A DNA stretch of 64,000 bases from Actinomadura sp. NBRC 104425 (GCF_030269545.1 NZ_BSTN01000003.1:1-64000); one strand, 5' to 3'; positions 51,693 through 62,467 are shown, numbered from the stretch's first letter. Notes: generated from the sequence alone by a model not told the origin. A program made the numbers and translations.

Positions 51693-52541
51693 TCACAGTG
51701 CGCGCCAGGGGGCGGAGGGCCGGATCGGAGGGGCGTCGCCGGTGGCGCGGGCCAGGAGCCAGGCGGCGATCTCCTCGCCTGCGGCGATGCCGTGGGCGGC
51801 GGTCACGGTGGCGTGGGGGGCCGTCCAGCCGGTGTCGTGGAGTTCGCCGTGGGCGGGGCGGATCGCGGCGTCTGCGGCGTCCAGCAGTTCGGCGTCCAGG
51901 AGGGAGTCGCCGGCGGCCAGCATCGCGCCTGCGCCGACGCGGCGGGCGACCTCGGCGGCCGCGGCGGACTTGGTGAGCGGCTCGGGCAGGCAGTAGATCT
52001 TGCGGCCCTGCAGGGAGGTGCGCCAGCCGCGGGCGGCGCACCAGCCGGTGAGGTCGTCGAACCAGCCGGGCGGCAGCGCGGCCCGGTCCACCACCAGGTA
52101 GGCGAACAGGTCGGACGCGACGCGCCGTTTCAGGACGAACTCGCCGCCGGCGGCGGCGAGGTGGGCGCGGATCTCCGCGAGCGGGGCGCGTCCGTCGGCG
52201 ACGCGGGCCCGCACGGCGGCGGCCCAGTCGGGGTCGTCCGCGCCGTCCACGAGGATGTGGCCGCCGTTGGCGCAGATCGCGTACGCGGGCGGCTTGTCCA
52301 GCAGGTGGACGCGGGCGTACTGCTCCGGCGTGCGGGTCGTCACGGGGACGAGGGCGGCCGCGCCCGCCAGCGCCTGCAGGTCGCGGGCGGCGGTCTCGGT
52401 GACGTAGGACAGCGGGGCCGCCCGGTACAGCTCCACGCACAGCAGCCGCGGCATGTCCGCGTCGCGGCCCCGCAGGCCGAGCGCCGCCGCCGAGTAGATC
52501 AGGGTGCGGTCCAGGTCGGAGCACACCAGGACGCCGCTCAC
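51693..52541 (-). CDS. HAD-family phosphatase of the Ter-associated operon
   Basis: A 282-residue HAD hydrolase. Motif I is SDLDRTLIYSA (DxDxT) at the start; motif III lysine is in KSAAAAEVARRVGAG; GDSLLDAELL is motif IV. A type-C2 cap is inferred from the middle segment. GTG 52541 overlaps the StiP gene stop (GTGA). In this gene neighbourhood it is proposed to remove the phosphate of the nucleoside-like product. It is a sugar-phosphatase-like member, not the trehalose type. Confidence 0.88.
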   Translation of the reverse strand: MSGVLVCSDLDRTLIYSAAALGLRGRDADMPRLLCVELYRAAPLSYVTETAARDLQALAGAAALVPVTTRTPEQYARVHLLDKPPAYAICANGGHILVDGADDPDWAAAVRARVADGRAPLAEIRAHLAAAGGEFVLKRRVASDLFAYLVVDRAALPPGWFDDLTGWCAARGWRTSLQGRKIYCLPEPLTKSAAAAEVARRVGAGAMLAAGDSLLDAELLDAADAAIRPAHGELHDTGWTAPHATVTAAHGIAAGEEIAAWLLARATGDAPPIRPSAPWRAL

Positions 52542-53686
52542 CGGGCGCGTCCCTTCGCGAAGCGGGGGTGGATGAGGCCGACGCAGGCGTACGGGAGGGA
52601 CGCCGGGTCCACCTCGACCACGGGGACGCCGCGTTCGGCGGCCAGGAGCCGGATGTGCTCCAGCTCGGCCCCGGCGCCGGCGCGCGCCAGGACCTTCCAC
52701 GGGACGCGGCGCAGCAGCACCCGCGTGGTCTCCCCCACGCCCGGCTTGACGAGGTTGAGGTCGCCGACGCCGTGGTCGGCGCCGATGCGGCGGACCGCCT
52801 TCCAGCCCGACCAGTCGGCGGCGCGGGCGGCCGCGCGGTCGGCGGCGAGCTCTTCGGCGGCGTCCTCGGCCACCTGTTCGGCGACGTCGGGGAAGCGGGC
52901 GCACACCGCGTCGAGGAACACCGCCGACACGTCGTCGGCGGCGAGCTCGGCGTAGAACTTGGCGCCGTGGTAGTCGCCGGGGCCGATCAGCCGGTCGTTG
53001 AGGACGGTCCGGCTGACCAGGCCGGAGACGGTGGAGTTCAGGCAGGCCGACGGGATGAGGAAGTCGTCGCGGGTGCCGTGCAGCGGCGTGCAGCGGCCGG
53101 GGTCGGCGAGCACGGCCAGGTCGGCGGGGAAGCGGACGCCGGTGGCTGCGGCGTGCGCGTCGAGCGCGGCGGTCAGCTCCCGGCGGATGGCGCCCTTGCC
53201 CGTCCACCCGTCCACGAACATGATGCGCGCCGGGTCGTGGTGCTCGGCCAGGTGGCGCAGGGCGACGGTGTCGATGCCGCGGCCGCGGACGATGCTGATC
53301 GAGTAGTGCGGCAGGTCCAGGCCGTGCGCGAAGTGCGCCCAGCGCCGCGCCAGGATCCCGACCGGGGTGCCCGCGCGGGCCAGCGACACCAGCACCGCGC
53401 CGGGGCCGCGCGCGGCCAGGACCAGCTCGGTGACCAGCCCGACGGCGTGGGCGACGCGCTCGGCCGAGTCCTCCAGGGCCCGGTGGAACAGCCGCCGGTA
53501 CTCGGGGCCGGGCTGGTACTCCACCGGCAGCGACTCGGCGTAGTGGGCGCGGCCCGCCTGGATCGCCGCCTCGCGCTCCTCGGTGGGGGCCTCCAGGCGG
53601 ACGCCGGACAGGTCCTTCAGCAGCCAGGCCACGTCCTCGGCCGGGTAGCTGCCGAAGTCCGGGCCGTGCAGCGGCGCGGGGGTCAT
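52538..53686 (-). CDS. StiP/PELOTA-fused phosphoribosyltransferase-like protein
   Basis: A 382-residue protein. The first two-thirds has a PRTase-like fold (LVSLARAGTPVGILARRW, IMFVDGWTGKGAIRREL, which resembles the PRPP loop). The last 80 residues (KPGVGETTRVLLRRVPWKVLA, then AAERGVPVVEV) are a PELOTA/L7Ae-like RNA-binding domain. Databases label such proteins cysteine protease StiP family, but the PRTase reading fits better. It is overlapped by both neighbours by 4 bp. In the Ter systems it is thought to act on a nucleotide-like metabolite together with the other phosphoribosyltransferase. Confidence 0.87.
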   Translation of the reverse strand: MTPAPLHGPDFGSYPAEDVAWLLKDLSGVRLEAPTEEREAAIQAGRAHYAESLPVEYQPGPEYRRLFHRALEDSAERVAHAVGLVTELVLAARGPGAVLVSLARAGTPVGILARRWAHFAHGLDLPHYSISIVRGRGIDTVALRHLAEHHDPARIMFVDGWTGKGAIRRELTAALDAHAAATGVRFPADLAVLADPGRCTPLHGTRDDFLIPSACLNSTVSGLVSRTVLNDRLIGPGDYHGAKFYAELAADDVSAVFLDAVCARFPDVAEQVAEDAAEELAADRAAARAADWSGWKAVRRIGADHGVGDLNLVKPGVGETTRVLLRRVPWKVLARAGAGAELEHIRLLAAERGVPVVEVDPASLPYACVGLIHPRFAKGRAR

Positions 53687-55056
53687 CTGCTCTGCCTCCG
53701 ATGGGCGGGGACGGTCACCAGCAGCACGTCGGCGATCTCGGCCAGTCGGGGCAGCAGCCCGGCGGCCAGGGCGGGGGTGTCGCCGACGTCGTCGACGACC
53801 AGGACGATCGCGTCGAAGCCGCGTGCGACGTTGTAGGCGTAGCGTTCGCCGGGGCCGTCGGCGGGGTCGTCGTGGGCGGGGAACACCAGCCGGGTGCGGA
53901 TGGCGTAGCCGGGGTCGTCGATGGCCAGCACGGGCGAGCGGGTGGTGGTCGAGTAGCGGACGCGCAGATCGGGCCGGGCGTCGGCGAGGGCCTCGGCCAG
54001 CCGCAGCGGCGCGTACATCAGCTCCTCGAAGCCGAGCACCAGCACGCGGCGCCGCCCGGCGGGCAGGGCGGCCGCCAGGCGGCCGGCCATGGCGGGCAGT
54101 TCCTTGCCGAGCCGCCTGCCGTCGCCGGGCCGGAAGCCGTGCCGCCCTCCGTCGGGCAGGTCGTCCGGCCAGCCGATGTCGACGCGGCGCACGGCGTGCG
54201 CGGCGCCTCCCGTACGGCGCTCATCGTGCGACAGCGAGGCGACGAGGCGCTGCCCCTCCGGGAGGATGCCGGCGGGCAGTTCGACGCGGCCTGCGGCCAG
54301 TGAGACGGTGTCGATGCGGGCGCCCAGTTCGGCGGCGAGGGCCCGCGTTGCCGCCTGCGCGGCGTCGTCCCGCAGATCGACCAGCGCGGCGACGATGTAG
54401 TGCCTCCGGGGCCGCACGGCGTGCAGCGCGCGGATGGTGTTGAGCGCCGTGGTGCCGGTGGACAGCTCGTCGTCGACCAGCACGACGGGGGCGTCGCGGC
54501 CGAATGCGAGGGGGTCCGCCGGCAGGATCAGGTGGCTGGTGGCGTGGCTGTGCTCCTCCTCGAACGCGCCGTAGGGGGTGAAGCCGGGGACGGGGCGCCG
54601 CGTCGAGTGCAGGTAGTAGGCGTCGCCCAGGGCGTCGGCGACCGCGTGCCCCAGGGCGGTGGCCGTTTCGGCGTATCCGAACACCACGGCCTGCAGGGGC
54701 GCATGCGGCCCCTTCTTGTGCGCGTCCCGCAGCGCGACGGCGGCCCCGTCCTGGTGGGCCAGCGCCTCCGCGAGCAGTGCGGCGCCCAGCGGCTCGGGCC
54801 GCAGGCGGGCACGGACGAGGCGTCCCAGCAGCAGCCCTGCCCCGTACACCAGGCGCGGGTCGGTGGGCACGTGCTTGCCCAGGACGGACGACACCAGCAG
54901 GTGCGCGCGGCGCGGGTTGCGGCGTACCGCCAGCCCCACCAGGTCGGCCAGCCCCACCCCGGCCGGCCGCTCCCGGTCGACGAGCCGCACGCCCAGACGC
55001 GCAGCGACCCACTCCCCCGGCCACACGCGCCCGGGGCTTTCTCCCCCGGCGGTCAC
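53683..55056 (-). CDS. phosphoribosyltransferase with C-terminal TRSP domain
   Basis: A 457-residue protein. An N-terminal domain of about 75 residues leads to the PRTase with the PRPP-binding loop VVLVDDELSTGTTALNTI near residue 195. The C-terminal half has the TRSP domain (VLVLGFEELMYAPLRLAEAL; the motif YSTTTRSPVLAID gives the family its name). GTG 55056 overlaps the lyase stop by 4 bp, and its stop overlaps the StiP gene. It is the second PRTase of the nucleoside-like pathway attached to the Ter cluster. Confidence 0.88.
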   Translation of the reverse strand: MTAGGESPGRVWPGEWVAARLGVRLVDRERPAGVGLADLVGLAVRRNPRRAHLLVSSVLGKHVPTDPRLVYGAGLLLGRLVRARLRPEPLGAALLAEALAHQDGAAVALRDAHKKGPHAPLQAVVFGYAETATALGHAVADALGDAYYLHSTRRPVPGFTPYGAFEEEHSHATSHLILPADPLAFGRDAPVVLVDDELSTGTTALNTIRALHAVRPRRHYIVAALVDLRDDAAQAATRALAAELGARIDTVSLAAGRVELPAGILPEGQRLVASLSHDERRTGGAAHAVRRVDIGWPDDLPDGGRHGFRPGDGRRLGKELPAMAGRLAAALPAGRRRVLVLGFEELMYAPLRLAEALADARPDLRVRYSTTTRSPVLAIDDPGYAIRTRLVFPAHDDPADGPGERYAYNVARGFDAIVLVVDDVGDTPALAAGLLPRLAEIADVLLVTVPAHRRQSR

Positions 55057-56279
55057 CGGCGGCTCGCCGCTTCCAGCAGTTCCACGAACGTGACACCCTC
55101 GGCCGCCACGCCGAACACGCGGGCCCGCATCATGAGCCGTTCGGCCCACGCCCGGTGCGGTTTGGCCTCGTTCATCTTGTTGGCGTAGGCACTGGCCATG
55201 GCGCCGCCCCCGGTCACCTGGAGGATGTCGGCGGCGTCGCAATACTCCTCGTGGGTGACGACCGACAGCGCGTGCACCGCCGCGACGTGGCTGGGGTGGA
55301 TGACGGTCTTGCCGATGAGCCCGTTGGCCTTGTCCAGGTGCACCTCGCGGATGAGCCCGTCCAGGTCGGAGGTGATGAGCCGCTCGCGCAGCGGGGTCGC
55401 GCGCTGCCGCTCGAACGGCGACTGCCGCAGCTGCGGCTTGAACATGCGCTCGCCCGCCGAGAAGTACTCCCACACCGGGCCGGTCACCACGTAGCCGGTG
55501 CCGTCGGCGCGGCCCAGGATGTTGACGACGTCGGAGATGGCGTCGGCGACCGGGCGGATGTCGTAGATGGTCAGGTCCGGAGGGCGGCGCAGCCCGTAGG
55601 CGGCGGACAGGTCGGTGGCGCCCAGCCGCACCGCCAGCACCCGGTCGCGATGCTTGGCCAGCAGCCGCGCCACGTCCTGCAGCAGGTCGGCGCGCGTCTC
55701 GCGGTGGATCGCCTCGCGGCTCTCGATCACCGGCATGGCCAGCAGCCGCCGCCCGGTGCGGGCCGCGGTGTCCTCCAGCGCGTCCAGGAACGCGCCGCCG
55801 GCGGCCGCGGTGAACTTCGGCAGGACGAACCCGCTCACCAGGTCCGCGGCGGGGCCCAGCCGGTCCACCAGGTCGCCGATCTGCTCGGCGGCCCGCACCC
55901 GGATGAACAGCAGCGGAATGTCGGGGCCGCGGCGCGGGCCCCCGTTGCCGCGGCCGTGTGCGGCGTCTCCGGGCTCGTCGCCGGCCGCGCCGGCGCCGCG
56001 GTCGTGCAGTTCGCGGAACGCCCGGACGGTGTTGGCCTCCGCCATGGGCACGTCGGCGTCGGCGACGGCGTCCTCCAGACAGACCACCATGCTCGCCACG
56101 CCGCGCCGGGCCGCCTTGACGATGTCGTGCTCCAGGGACGGGCGGGTGCCCGGGCAGTACAGGGTGGCGCCGAGCGCGACCGCCAGCACGTCGCGGTCGT
56201 CGTGCCGGTCGAAGGGCCGGGGGTGCCGGTAGAACAGGTGCTTGCGATGCCCGATGTCGATGTGGTCGAAATGACGCAC
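55053..56279 (-). CDS. CitE-like HpcH/HpaI aldolase/lyase
   Basis: A 408-residue TIM-barrel lyase. PGTRPSLEHDIVKAARRGVASMVVCLEDAVAD (positions 35-66), the metal-binding MPVIESREAIH, LAVRLGATDLSAAYGL and GLIGKTVIHPSHV are CitE family marks. An insertion rich in Gly/Asp (about residues 90-120) is unusual. GTG 56279 follows GGAAGGA. It is the first gene of the coupled operon with the two PRTases and the HAD phosphatase, in the pathway predicted to make a nucleoside-like stress metabolite. Confidence 0.88.
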   Translation of the reverse strand: MRHFDHIDIGHRKHLFYRHPRPFDRHDDRDVLAVALGATLYCPGTRPSLEHDIVKAARRGVASMVVCLEDAVADADVPMAEANTVRAFRELHDRGAGAAGDEPGDAAHGRGNGGPRRGPDIPLLFIRVRAAEQIGDLVDRLGPAADLVSGFVLPKFTAAAGGAFLDALEDTAARTGRRLLAMPVIESREAIHRETRADLLQDVARLLAKHRDRVLAVRLGATDLSAAYGLRRPPDLTIYDIRPVADAISDVVNILGRADGTGYVVTGPVWEYFSAGERMFKPQLRQSPFERQRATPLRERLITSDLDGLIREVHLDKANGLIGKTVIHPSHVAAVHALSVVTHEEYCDAADILQVTGGGAMASAYANKMNEAKPHRAWAERLMMRARVFGVAAEGVTFVELLEAASRR

Positions 56280-56557
56280 GCCGGGTCCTTCCCCATCGCC
56301 GAAAGGGCCCCGCCCTCGCCGTCCCACTCCGCATGGGCGTCGGCGAACGGGCCTTGGGCCGCCGCCGTTTCGGACGCCCACGGACACTTCAGAGTATGTC
56401 CGTCAACGAGTGGAACCGACGATACGTTCCCATCCGTCCCCGCACGGGCGTGAAACGCGTCCCGGCGCGCCCGCGCGCGCCGAACACGACGGCCGGGCGC
56501 GGCCGCCGTGAAGCGGCGCGCACCCGGCCGTCGGTGCTCCGTCGGTGCGCCCGCCCG

Positions 56558-57136
56558 TCACAGGTGGGCGGCGACCACCGGGAGGAGGTGCTGGAAGGTG
56601 CGGCCGGTGGCGGCCGCGCCGATGGCGGTCATCGCCCAACCGCCGCCGTCCCGGGAGACCTTCGCCATGATCTGCGCGTTGTGCCGCCCGGAGCCGCTCA
56701 GCTCGTAGCGGGCGATCTCCTGGCCGGTGGTCTCGTCGACCAGCCGGCAGAAGGCGTTCTGGATCTGCGAGAAGTCCTGGCCGGTGAAGGAGTTGACGGT
56801 GAACACCAGCTGGGTGATGTTCGCCGGGACGGCGGTCAGATCGACGTTGATGACCTCGTCGTCGCCCTCCCCCTCGCCGGTCAGGTTGTCGCCGGTGTGC
56901 AGCACCGAGCCGTCCTTGCTGCGCAGCTGCCGGAACCAGACCGAGTCGACCAGGTTCCCGGCGGCGTCGAACAGCAGGCAGGAGGCGTCCAGGTCGATGG
57001 ACTGCGGCCTGGAGCGGCCGAACAGCCCCTTGCGGGGCGCCGCGTCCCAGCCCAGGCCCATCCTGACGCGGGTCAGACCGCCTCCCCCCGCTTTGGTCAG
57101 GGAGACCTTCTGCCCCTTCTGCAGCGAGATCGACAT
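56558..57136 (-). CDS. terD: TerD-family stress protein
   Basis: A 192-residue TerD beta-sandwich. The conserved ISLQKGQKVSLTKAG start, DLDASCLLFD and [18 protein letters not shown] supply calcium ligands in the characterised family. Relative to the paralogue at 58418 it has a small insertion (APRKGLFGRSRPQS) before DLDAS. The second ATG at 57136 has AAGGAG at better spacing than the first. TerD proteins act in resistance to tellurite, phage and oxidants. Confidence 0.92.
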   Translation of the reverse strand: MSISLQKGQKVSLTKAGGGGLTRVRMGLGWDAAPRKGLFGRSRPQSIDLDASCLLFDAAGNLVDSVWFRQLRSKDGSVLHTGDNLTGEGEGDDEVINVDLTAVPANITQLVFTVNSFTGQDFSQIQNAFCRLVDETTGQEIARYELSGSGRHNAQIMAKVSRDGGGWAMTAIGAAATGRTFQHLLPVVAAHL

Positions 57137-57223
57137 CATCGGCTCCTTCGCGTGAGCGGTGCGGGGTGCGGCTCGGACCTGTTGACGGACCTGGGTGGAC
57201 GGACCTGGTGGACGTGCGGGCGA

Positions 57224-58354
57224 TCAGACCTTGGTGGAGTGCAGCTCCTTGTCTCCGCTCGGGCCGCCGGACGCGGCGTCGGCACCCTCGCGCCGGTTGC
57301 GCAGCACCGAGGACAGGAACGCGGCGATGATCAGTCCGGCGCCCAGCCCGCCGGTGATCCACTCGGGCACGTGGTGGCCGACGCCGACCAGCATGCACAC
57401 CGCCAGCGCGCCGATCGCCCAGTGCGCGCCGTGCTCCAGGTAGACGTACTCGTGCAGGGTGCCCTTGCGGACCAGGAACACCGTCAGCGACCGGATGTAC
57501 ATGGCGCCGATGCCCAGGCCCAGCGCGATCACGATCGGGTCGGTGCTGATGGCGAACGCGCCGATGACGCCGTCGAAGGAGAACGAGGCGTCCAGCACCT
57601 CCAGGTAGAGGAACAGGAAGAAGCCCGCCTTGCCGGTGGCCAGGGCCAGCTCGCTCGGGCCGCCGCGGCGCGCGGGCTCGGCCGCCTGCTCGCCGGCCTG
57701 CGCGGCCTCGCCGTCCTCCTCGTCGTCCTCGCCGGCCTCGGAGAACAGCTCGCCCAGCCCGTTGACCAGGATGTAGGTCAGCATGCCGAGCACGCCGGCG
57801 ATCATCACTTCGCCCGGGTTGTCGGCGAAGTAGTGGGCGACCGCCACCAGCGCGCCGCCCGCCACGACGACCGCGAGCTGGTCCAGCTTGCCGATGCGGG
57901 CCAGCGGGGCCTCCAGCCACGGCAGCCACTTGTCGGCCCGTTCCTCGAAGACGAACTCCAGGAAGAGCATCATGAGGAACATGCCGCCGAACGCCGCGAT
58001 CATCGGGTAGGCGTCCCGCATCAGCTCGTGGTAGCGATGCGAGTCGTTCAACGCCAGGTCGAACGCCTCGATCGGGTTGAGCGAGGCGGTGATCCCCACG
58101 ATGACCAGCGGGAACACCAGCCGCATACCGAACACGGCGATGGCGATGCCGACGGTCAGGAAGATCTTCTGCCAGAACGGGTCCATCCGTTCCAGCACCT
58201 TGGCGTTGACAACGGCGTTGTCGAAGGACAGCGAGATCTCGAGTACGGCCAGCACGGCCACCAGTGCCAGGCCCAGACCGCCGTCGTACAGGAAGGCGGC
58301 GATCAGGCCGACGATCGTGACGGCGAAGGACCACCCGAAGGTGCGAAGAATCAT
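57224..58354 (-). CDS. TerC-like DUF475 membrane protein
   Basis: A 376-residue integral membrane protein with nine or so helices. The two conserved acidic sites LEISLSFDNAVVNAKVLERMD and LEVLDASFSFDGVIGAFAI are the TerC/DUF475 signature and may bind or transport a metal. A roughly 35-residue acidic loop (EDDEEDGEAAQAGEQ) sits on one side. It lies between the two terD genes on one strand, so it is the membrane part of the Ter complex. Confidence 0.92.
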   Translation of the reverse strand: MILRTFGWSFAVTIVGLIAAFLYDGGLGLALVAVLAVLEISLSFDNAVVNAKVLERMDPFWQKIFLTVGIAIAVFGMRLVFPLVIVGITASLNPIEAFDLALNDSHRYHELMRDAYPMIAAFGGMFLMMLFLEFVFEERADKWLPWLEAPLARIGKLDQLAVVVAGGALVAVAHYFADNPGEVMIAGVLGMLTYILVNGLGELFSEAGEDDEEDGEAAQAGEQAAEPARRGGPSELALATGKAGFFLFLYLEVLDASFSFDGVIGAFAISTDPIVIALGLGIGAMYIRSLTVFLVRKGTLHEYVYLEHGAHWAIGALAVCMLVGVGHHVPEWITGGLGAGLIIAAFLSSVLRNRREGADAASGGPSGDKELHSTKV

Positions 58355-58417
58355 GCGCGTGTTTCTGCTCGTTGGGGGGAACCGACGATCGGAGCCGGAC
58401 CGGCCGCGGCCGGCGGC

Positions 58418-58996
58418 TCAGCCGACATTGACACCGAAGTCCATGGCGATCCCGGCGAGGCCGGAAGCGTAGCCCTGCCCGACGGCGCGGAACTTCCACT
58501 CCCCACTCCGCCGGTACAGCTCCCCGAAGACCATGGCGGTCTCGGTGGAGGCGTCCTCGGTGAGGTCGAACCGCGCCAGCTCGGTGCCGTCGGCGCGGTT
58601 GACGATGCGGATGAAGGCGTTGCGGACCTGCCCGAAGTTCTGCCCCCGCGCGTCGGCCTCGTAGATCGACACCGGGAACACGATCCGCTCGCAGCCCTCG
58701 GGGACGGCGGTCAGCTCGACATTGATGACCTCGTCGTCGCCCTCTCCCTCGCCGGTGAGGTTGTCCCCCGTGTGCTCCACCGAGCCGTCGGGGCTGCGCA
58801 GGTTGTTGTAGAAGACGAAGTGCTGGTCGGACAGCACCTTGCCGTCCGGTCCCAGCATCAGCGCGCTGGCGTCCAGGTCGAAGTCGGCGCCGGTGGTGGC
58901 CCGCACGTCCCAGCCCAGGCCCACGGCGACGGCGGTCAGGCTCGGCGCGGCCTTGGTCAGCGAGACGTTGCCGCCTTTGGCGAGTGACACACCCAT
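58418..58996 (-). CDS. terD: TerD-family stress protein
   Basis: A 192-residue TerD protein: [13 protein letters not shown] start, DLDASALML, and [18 protein letters not shown]. It is first in the leftward Ter cluster and lacks the insertion of the second copy. It ends [17 protein letters not shown] ([16 protein letters not shown]), as in TerD/CABP1. It is followed by the TerC-like gene 63 bp later. Confidence 0.93.
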   Translation of the reverse strand: MGVSLAKGGNVSLTKAAPSLTAVAVGLGWDVRATTGADFDLDASALMLGPDGKVLSDQHFVFYNNLRSPDGSVEHTGDNLTGEGEGDDEVINVELTAVPEGCERIVFPVSIYEADARGQNFGQVRNAFIRIVNRADGTELARFDLTEDASTETAMVFGELYRRSGEWKFRAVGQGYASGLAGIAMDFGVNVG

Positions 58997-59388
58997 GGTC
59001 GGTCCACTCCCTCGGAGACTCGTTGATCAGAACTTCACGCCGAATGTCCATGGCGCTGCCGGCCGCCGGGCGGGCGCCCGCCCGGCCGCGCGCGGCCCGT
59101 GCTCGACCGTGGCCCGGAGGGCCGCGCCGGTCACCGGGGCCGTCGGGAGACCGATGGGGAAGGCGGTGCCGCTTCCGCTGCGACTGACGCCCACGCTGCC
59201 TCCTGATCGCTGGCTGCCGGCGCCGATGCGCGCCGCGCCGTCTCGACGCTTCGCTATACCGACGTTGCAGCGATGCTATCCGTTCCCCGAGTTCCGGTCG
59301 GCCCCCAGGTGTCGCCGGACACAACCGGCGGAAGGTGTACGGGACGGGCGGCTGAGCGAGACTGGAGCCGAGCGAAGGGAGGGCACCG
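58997..59388. other. divergent intergenic region upstream of the Ter cluster
   Basis: About 390 bp between the first terD gene and the coiled-coil gene. It ends with GGGAGGG at about 59378-59384, the ribosome site of the rightward gene. I found no clear promoter motif for either side and no open frame with coding character. Confidence 0.5.
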
Positions 59389-60633
59389 TTGCTGGGAGCG
59401 GGGGACGCCCGCCGGCGAGGCCGGGGCGCACAGGCGGCGGACGCTGCGGCCCAGGCCAGGGACGCGGCCGCCGCGGCGTTCTACGACATGGACCAGGCGC
59501 AGAAGTACGTCGAGGACCGCGTGACGCTGTTCGCGGACCTGGACGGCGCGGCCGCCGCCCCGGTCCGCACGGAGTTCGAGGGGCTGAGCCGGAACGCCGA
59601 CGCCGCCGCCTCCGCCTACATCGCCGTCGTCGACGCGCACGACCTGTCCGAGGACCGCACGCCCGCCGAGTACGACGCGGCCCGCCGCGCCTTCCTGGCC
59701 GTCACCGACCGGCTCCGGGAGGTCACCGGCCGGCTCAACGGGTTCGCCGAGCGGCTCGCCCCGCAGATGCGGCGCCTGGAGGCCGCGCTGGACCGGCTGC
59801 CGCCGCGGCTGACGGCCGCCCGCGACGCGGTCACCGCCGCCGACGCGGCCGTGGCGCGGGCGCGCGAGGAGGGGTTCGACGCCGCCGAGCCGGAGGCGCA
59901 GCTGGCCCGGGCCCGCGAGGCGCTGGCGCTGGTGGGCTCGCCGGGGCTGGGCGGGCTCGGCCTGGCCGGGGCGATGGAGAAGGCCGAGGAGGTGCGGCAG
60001 CTCGCCGACCGCGCCCGCGAGGCCGCCGAGGAGCTGCCCAAGCAGGCCGAGAAGGTGCGCAACGGCATCACCGCGGTGCGCACCCGGGTGGACGTGGTGG
60101 CGGGCCGCGTGGAGGCGGTGCGGCAGGCCATGCGGCAACTGCTGCGCGGCTACTCGCAGGCGTGCTGGCAGGATCTGCGGGGCGCGCCGGAGGCCGTCGA
60201 GGCGGCCGTGGAGCGGGCCCGCGAGCGGCTCGCCGAGGCGACGGCGCACGCGGGCCGCGCCGAGTGGCGGCAGGCGCAGCAGGCGCTCACCGCCGCCCGC
60301 ACCGAGCTGAACTCGGCCGACCGCCGCGCCGGGCAGGTGACGGGGCGGGTGGCGCAGCTGGAGGAGGCCGCCGCCGACCCCGGCAAGCCCGCCGACGCGG
60401 TGCGGTTCGCGGTCCGGGACGCCCAGCGGATGGCGGTCGCCGCGCCCGGCGGCCCGGCGCCGCACCACGCCCGCGCGCTGGACGCCCTGGTGGAGCGCCT
60501 GGAGAAGGCGCCCTCCCTGCTCACCGGCACCCACCCCGACTACTGGGGGTACCTGCGGGAACTGGACGCGATCAAGACCGCGGCCGGCGACGTCGTCACC
60601 CGCATCCGCGCCGAACGCGCCGCGGGCGCCTGA
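59389..60633 (+). CDS. coiled-coil protein of unknown function
   Basis: A 414-residue, almost entirely helical soluble protein with heptad-like Ala/Glu/Arg repeats (for example RLTAARDAVTAADAAVARARE, VEARERLAEATAHAGRAEW-like segments). No signal or membrane segment. In related actinomycetes it is sometimes labelled DnaJ-like, but no J-domain HPD is seen. The start is TTG 59389 with GGGAGGG 5 bases upstream. Its position divergent to the Ter cluster hints at shared control, but its role is unknown. Confidence 0.7.
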   Translation: MLGAGDARRRGRGAQAADAAAQARDAAAAAFYDMDQAQKYVEDRVTLFADLDGAAAAPVRTEFEGLSRNADAAASAYIAVVDAHDLSEDRTPAEYDAARRAFLAVTDRLREVTGRLNGFAERLAPQMRRLEAALDRLPPRLTAARDAVTAADAAVARAREEGFDAAEPEAQLARAREALALVGSPGLGGLGLAGAMEKAEEVRQLADRAREAAEELPKQAEKVRNGITAVRTRVDVVAGRVEAVRQAMRQLLRGYSQACWQDLRGAPEAVEAAVERARERLAEATAHAGRAEWRQAQQALTAARTELNSADRRAGQVTGRVAQLEEAAADPGKPADAVRFAVRDAQRMAVAAPGGPAPHHARALDALVERLEKAPSLLTGTHPDYWGYLRELDAIKTAAGDVVTRIRAERAAGA

Positions 60634-60680
60634 CCCCGGCGCCCGCCTTCGGGCACCGCAGCGGAACCCGGCGCGGCGGG

Positions 60681-61139
60681 TCAGCGGGGACGGTCGTGGA
60701 CGCCGATGGTCAGATTGCGGGCGGCCATGGGCGCTCCGCCCGGCTGCGGGTCCCCGTACGGCGGCATGTGCGGCACGGCCGGGGACTGCTGCGCGGCGAC
60801 CTGGTCGCGCGGGGCGCCCGCGGCGGGCTCGGCCCACACGGCGGTGCCGTAGGCGCACACCTCGTGCCCGCCTCCGGCGAGCGCGACCGAGTCCATCCGC
60901 ATGCCCACCACCGCGTTGGCGCCCTTGCGGCGCGCGTCCTCGACCAGACGCTCCAACGCCTGGCGGCGCAGCACGGCCAGGCCCGCGCCCGGCTGCTCCC
61001 CCGTCACGCGGAAGGTGCCGCTGGCACCCCCGTGCGCCCCGGCACGGCCCTGATCGGTCTGGACGGCGACGCCCATGGCCTCGCCGAACGCACTGCGGAT
61101 CTCGTGCCCGGCCAGCACCTCAGTCGTCACGATCAGCAT
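60681..61139 (-). CDS. YbjQ-family (UPF0145) protein with extended tail
   Basis: A 152-residue protein: MLIVTTEVLAGHEIRSAFGE opens a YbjQ domain with the RKGANAVVGMRMDSV segment, and VCAYGTAVWAE ends it; such domains pentamerise and were once called heavy-metal-binding. The last 40 residues form a Pro/Gly-rich tail that the family usually lacks. It follows rpoD, separated by a strong hairpin, so it has its own promoter. Confidence 0.85.
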   Translation of the reverse strand: MLIVTTEVLAGHEIRSAFGEAMGVAVQTDQGRAGAHGGASGTFRVTGEQPGAGLAVLRRQALERLVEDARRKGANAVVGMRMDSVALAGGGHEVCAYGTAVWAEPAAGAPRDQVAAQQSPAVPHMPPYGDPQPGGAPMAARNLTIGVHDRPR

Positions 61140-61210
61140 GGCTCCCACCGTAATCCACGGGACGCGGGAGCGGGCCGATCGGGCCGTCCCGGCGCATCCT
61201 CCGCCCCGGC

Positions 61211-61247
61211 GGCCGGTGTCCGGGAGCGCCGGTCCCGGACACCGGCC
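61211..61247 (-). terminator. strong rpoD terminator hairpin
   Basis: GGCCGGTGTCCGGGA (61211-61225) and TCCCGGACACCGGCC (61233-61247) form a perfect 15-bp stem with a 7-nt loop, 3 bp after the rpoD stop codon. There is no U-tract, as usual in this group. Confidence 0.75.
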
Positions 61248-61249
61248 GG

Positions 61250-62425
<1,176 letters not shown>

Positions 62426-62467
62426 GAAGGGCCTAGATCACAGGACCCATTTTCCGGGTCCCGTGAC

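Noticed and set aside
52538..53686. Treating the StiP protein as a cysteine protease
   Set aside because: The sequence shows a PRTase-like loop and a PELOTA domain, and no clear Cys/His protease motif, so the database name was not followed.
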